Shown: in pieces, positions 62,744-64,000 of the stretch
How the letters are laid out: the number at the start of each line of letters is the position of its first letter
Position numbering within the stretch: position 1 is the stretch's first letter
NCBI RefSeq assembly: GCF_016405985.1
Contig: NZ_JAEFCF010000007.1
Span: forward strand, 106,630 to 170,629
From: Paracoccus sp. IB05
GTDB taxonomy: Bacteria > Pseudomonadota > Alphaproteobacteria > Rhodobacterales > Rhodobacteraceae
Length of the DNA: 64,000 bases
Direction: 5' to 3'
Notes under the pieces: generated by a model
Databases searched by the model: none
The model's input: the letters and a program-made list of their open reading frames with translations, nothing else
What the model was told of the DNA's origin: nothing
Position numbers and translations under genes: made by a program

Positions 62744-63898
62744 TCAGTCTGACAGGGCTGGCCGCGACAGAGTGCCGCCGCCGATATTGGCCGCAACGCC
62801 GGTGGTTGTCCGGCACGAGGTCGGCAGCCCCTTCGCCACCCGCACCGCAAGGAAGGCGAAGGCCTGGGCTTCGAGCATATCCCCGTCCAGCCCCACCGCC
62901 TCGACCGGATCGACCGGGCAGCCGAGCCGCTTTGCGAGGCCCTTCATCATCACCGGATTGTGCCGCCCGCCTCCGGTCACAAGCAGCCGCGACACCGGGC
63001 GCGGGAAATGTTTCGCGCCTTCCACCACCGCCGAGACCGCCGCTGCAGTGAGTGTGGCCGCCGCCGCCGCCGTGTCGAGTTTTCTGACCGCAGCGACCAG
63101 CCCCGCGAAAGCATCGCGATCCAGCGATTTCGGCGGCATTTTCAGAAAATACGGATGGGCGAGGAACTGATCCAGCACGGGCTTTTTCACCCGTCCCTTT
63201 GCCGCCACCGCGCCATTCTCATCATGGCTTTTGCCAAGCCGGGCCTGCATCAGGTCATTCACCGGCGCATTGGCAGGGCCAGTGTCAAAGGCCAGCAGCG
63301 CGCCCTCGGATTGCGGATGTGGCAGCGCAGGATCCACCCAGGTCAGATTGCCAACGCCGCCCAGGTTTAGGAAAGCCACTGGCCCCGTCGCGCCGATCCG
63401 GCGCGCCAGCGCGAAATGGTAGAACGGCGCCAGCGGCGCGCCCTGCCCGCCCATCTGCACATCTGCGCTGCGGAAATCCCACAACACCGGCAGACCGAGC
63501 GTATCGGCCAGCAGCTGGCCATTCCCCGCCTGATGCGTGCCGCGCGCCCCCGGATCATGCGCCAGGGTCTGGCCGTGGAAGCCCGCGATCTGCACACCGT
63601 CAAAGCGCGCCATCACTTCGGCATGGGCGGTTTCGACAATCTCACTGGCCTCGGCCACACCAGGCTCGCCAGGCCAGCGCCCGAGGGCTGCACGCAGAAC
63701 CGCCTGCTCGGCCGCCGTATAGGGGCGAAAGGCCGAGGGGCCGAAATCCAGCACCTCATGCCCGTCGGTCCGCACCATCGCCGCATCGACACCGTCAAGC
63801 GAGGTCCCCGACATGGTGCCAAGCGCCCAGACCGCCGGGCCGCTCTCCCCATTTTGGGCGACGCTTTTCCAGGGATCTTTTTCCGCCATGCTGCCCAT
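62744..63898 (-). CDS. anmK: anhydro-N-acetylmuramic acid kinase
   Basis: 384 residues; AAAGGA precedes the chosen ATG at 63,898. [18 protein letters not shown] (phosphate loop), [58 protein letters not shown] and VTGGGRHNP are the AnmK signatures. It phosphorylates anhydroMurNAc during peptidoglycan recycling. Divergent from tyrS. Confidence 0.95.
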   Translation of the reverse strand: MGSMAEKDPWKSVAQNGESGPAVWALGTMSGTSLDGVDAAMVRTDGHEVLDFGPSAFRPYTAAEQAVLRAALGRWPGEPGVAEASEIVETAHAEVMARFDGVQIAGFHGQTLAHDPGARGTHQAGNGQLLADTLGLPVLWDFRSADVQMGGQGAPLAPFYHFALARRIGATGPVAFLNLGGVGNLTWVDPALPHPQSEGALLAFDTGPANAPVNDLMQARLGKSHDENGAVAAKGRVKKPVLDQFLAHPYFLKMPPKSLDRDAFAGLVAAVRKLDTAAAAATLTAAAVSAVVEGAKHFPRPVSRLLVTGGGRHNPVMMKGLAKRLGCPVDPVEAVGLDGDMLEAQAFAFLAVRVAKGLPTSCRTTTGVAANIGGGTLSRPALSD

Positions 63899-63967
63899 CT
63901 TTTCCTTTACCCCCCGCCCGGCTATACCCGCCTGACTATATGCAAGCGAAAGCGCGGAGCGCGACCC

Positions 63968-64000
63968 ATGACCTACCATCCGAAATCAGAATTCCTGCGT
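63968..64000 (+). CDS. tyrS: tyrosyl-tRNA synthetase, first 11 codons
   Basis: ATG ACC TAC CAT... reads [11 protein letters not shown], the usual start of Rhodobacterales TyrS (MTYHPKSxFL). It is cut by the right end of the window. It diverges from anmK, an arrangement also seen in related genomes. The call r ests on this short start only. Confidence 0.7.
   Translation, partial: MTYHPKSEFLR

Overview
The window is GC-rich alphaproteobacterial DNA, most likely from a Rhodobacterales (Paracoccaceae/Rhodobacteraceae) chromosome. The host genes at the right end are purM-purN, a Hint-domain protein of the type common in that order, anmK and the first codons of tyrS. About 59 of the 64 kb is phage DNA lying against a tRNA-Ile2(CAU) gene.

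Layout. (1) 1-650: end of an unrecognised leftward gene. (2) About 650-17,735: a leftward Mu-like prophage remnant. It keeps the head and tail half (MuF-nuclease tail end, frameshifted gpG, gpI protease with nested scaffold, gpT capsid, gp36/gp37-type proteins, then a siphovirus-type tail from tail tube to gpJ-like tip). The transposase, terminase and portal half is missing. (3) 17,711-17,851: the last residues of a foreign tyrosine recombinase, joined directly to the broken MuF-nuclease gene. (4) 17,945-59,552: an apparently complete lambda-like temperate siphophage, 41.6 kb, bounded by a 16-bp direct repeat that is the 3' end of the tRNA including CCA. (5) 59,537-64,000: tRNA and host genes.

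Inside the intact prophage the integrase is next to the tRNA at the right end. To its left is a rightward early operon (54.2-58.4 kb), then a small XRE repressor (+) facing a Cro-like gene (-) across a cluster of TGACAA-N5-TTGTCA operators. The same operators lie in front of the rightward early operon. Leftward from there run an early/replication operon (52.9-45.2 kb: CII-like regulator, HNH nuclease, DUF3307, DUF2786, adenine methylase, replication-type protein), a terminator at 45.07-45.10 kb, and the late genes. The late genes are terS, terL, gpW, portal, a ClpP-protease/major-capsid fusion, decoration protein, connectors, tail tube, tail chaperones, tape measure, tail tip, pectin-lyase-like tailspike, then holin, amidase and a second holin-like protein.

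Cargo (morons) sits at the left end of the prophage and on the opposite strand within the late operon. It includes a sulfotransferase, a secreted protein, an SNase-like nuclease, a two-domain anti-phage dCTP deaminase (AvcD/DCD type) in a distinctly AT-rich patch with a divergent 56-codon gene and a strong terminator, an SRAP abasic-site protein coupled to a 33-residue lipoprotein, zinc-ribbon proteins and a NrdH-like redoxin. Both phages carry slippery sites for a -1 frameshift between the two tail-assembly chaperone genes.

Best candidates for something new are the divergent small gene beside the dCTP deaminase, the triple-element junction at 17.7 kb, and the operator family shared by the two early promoters.
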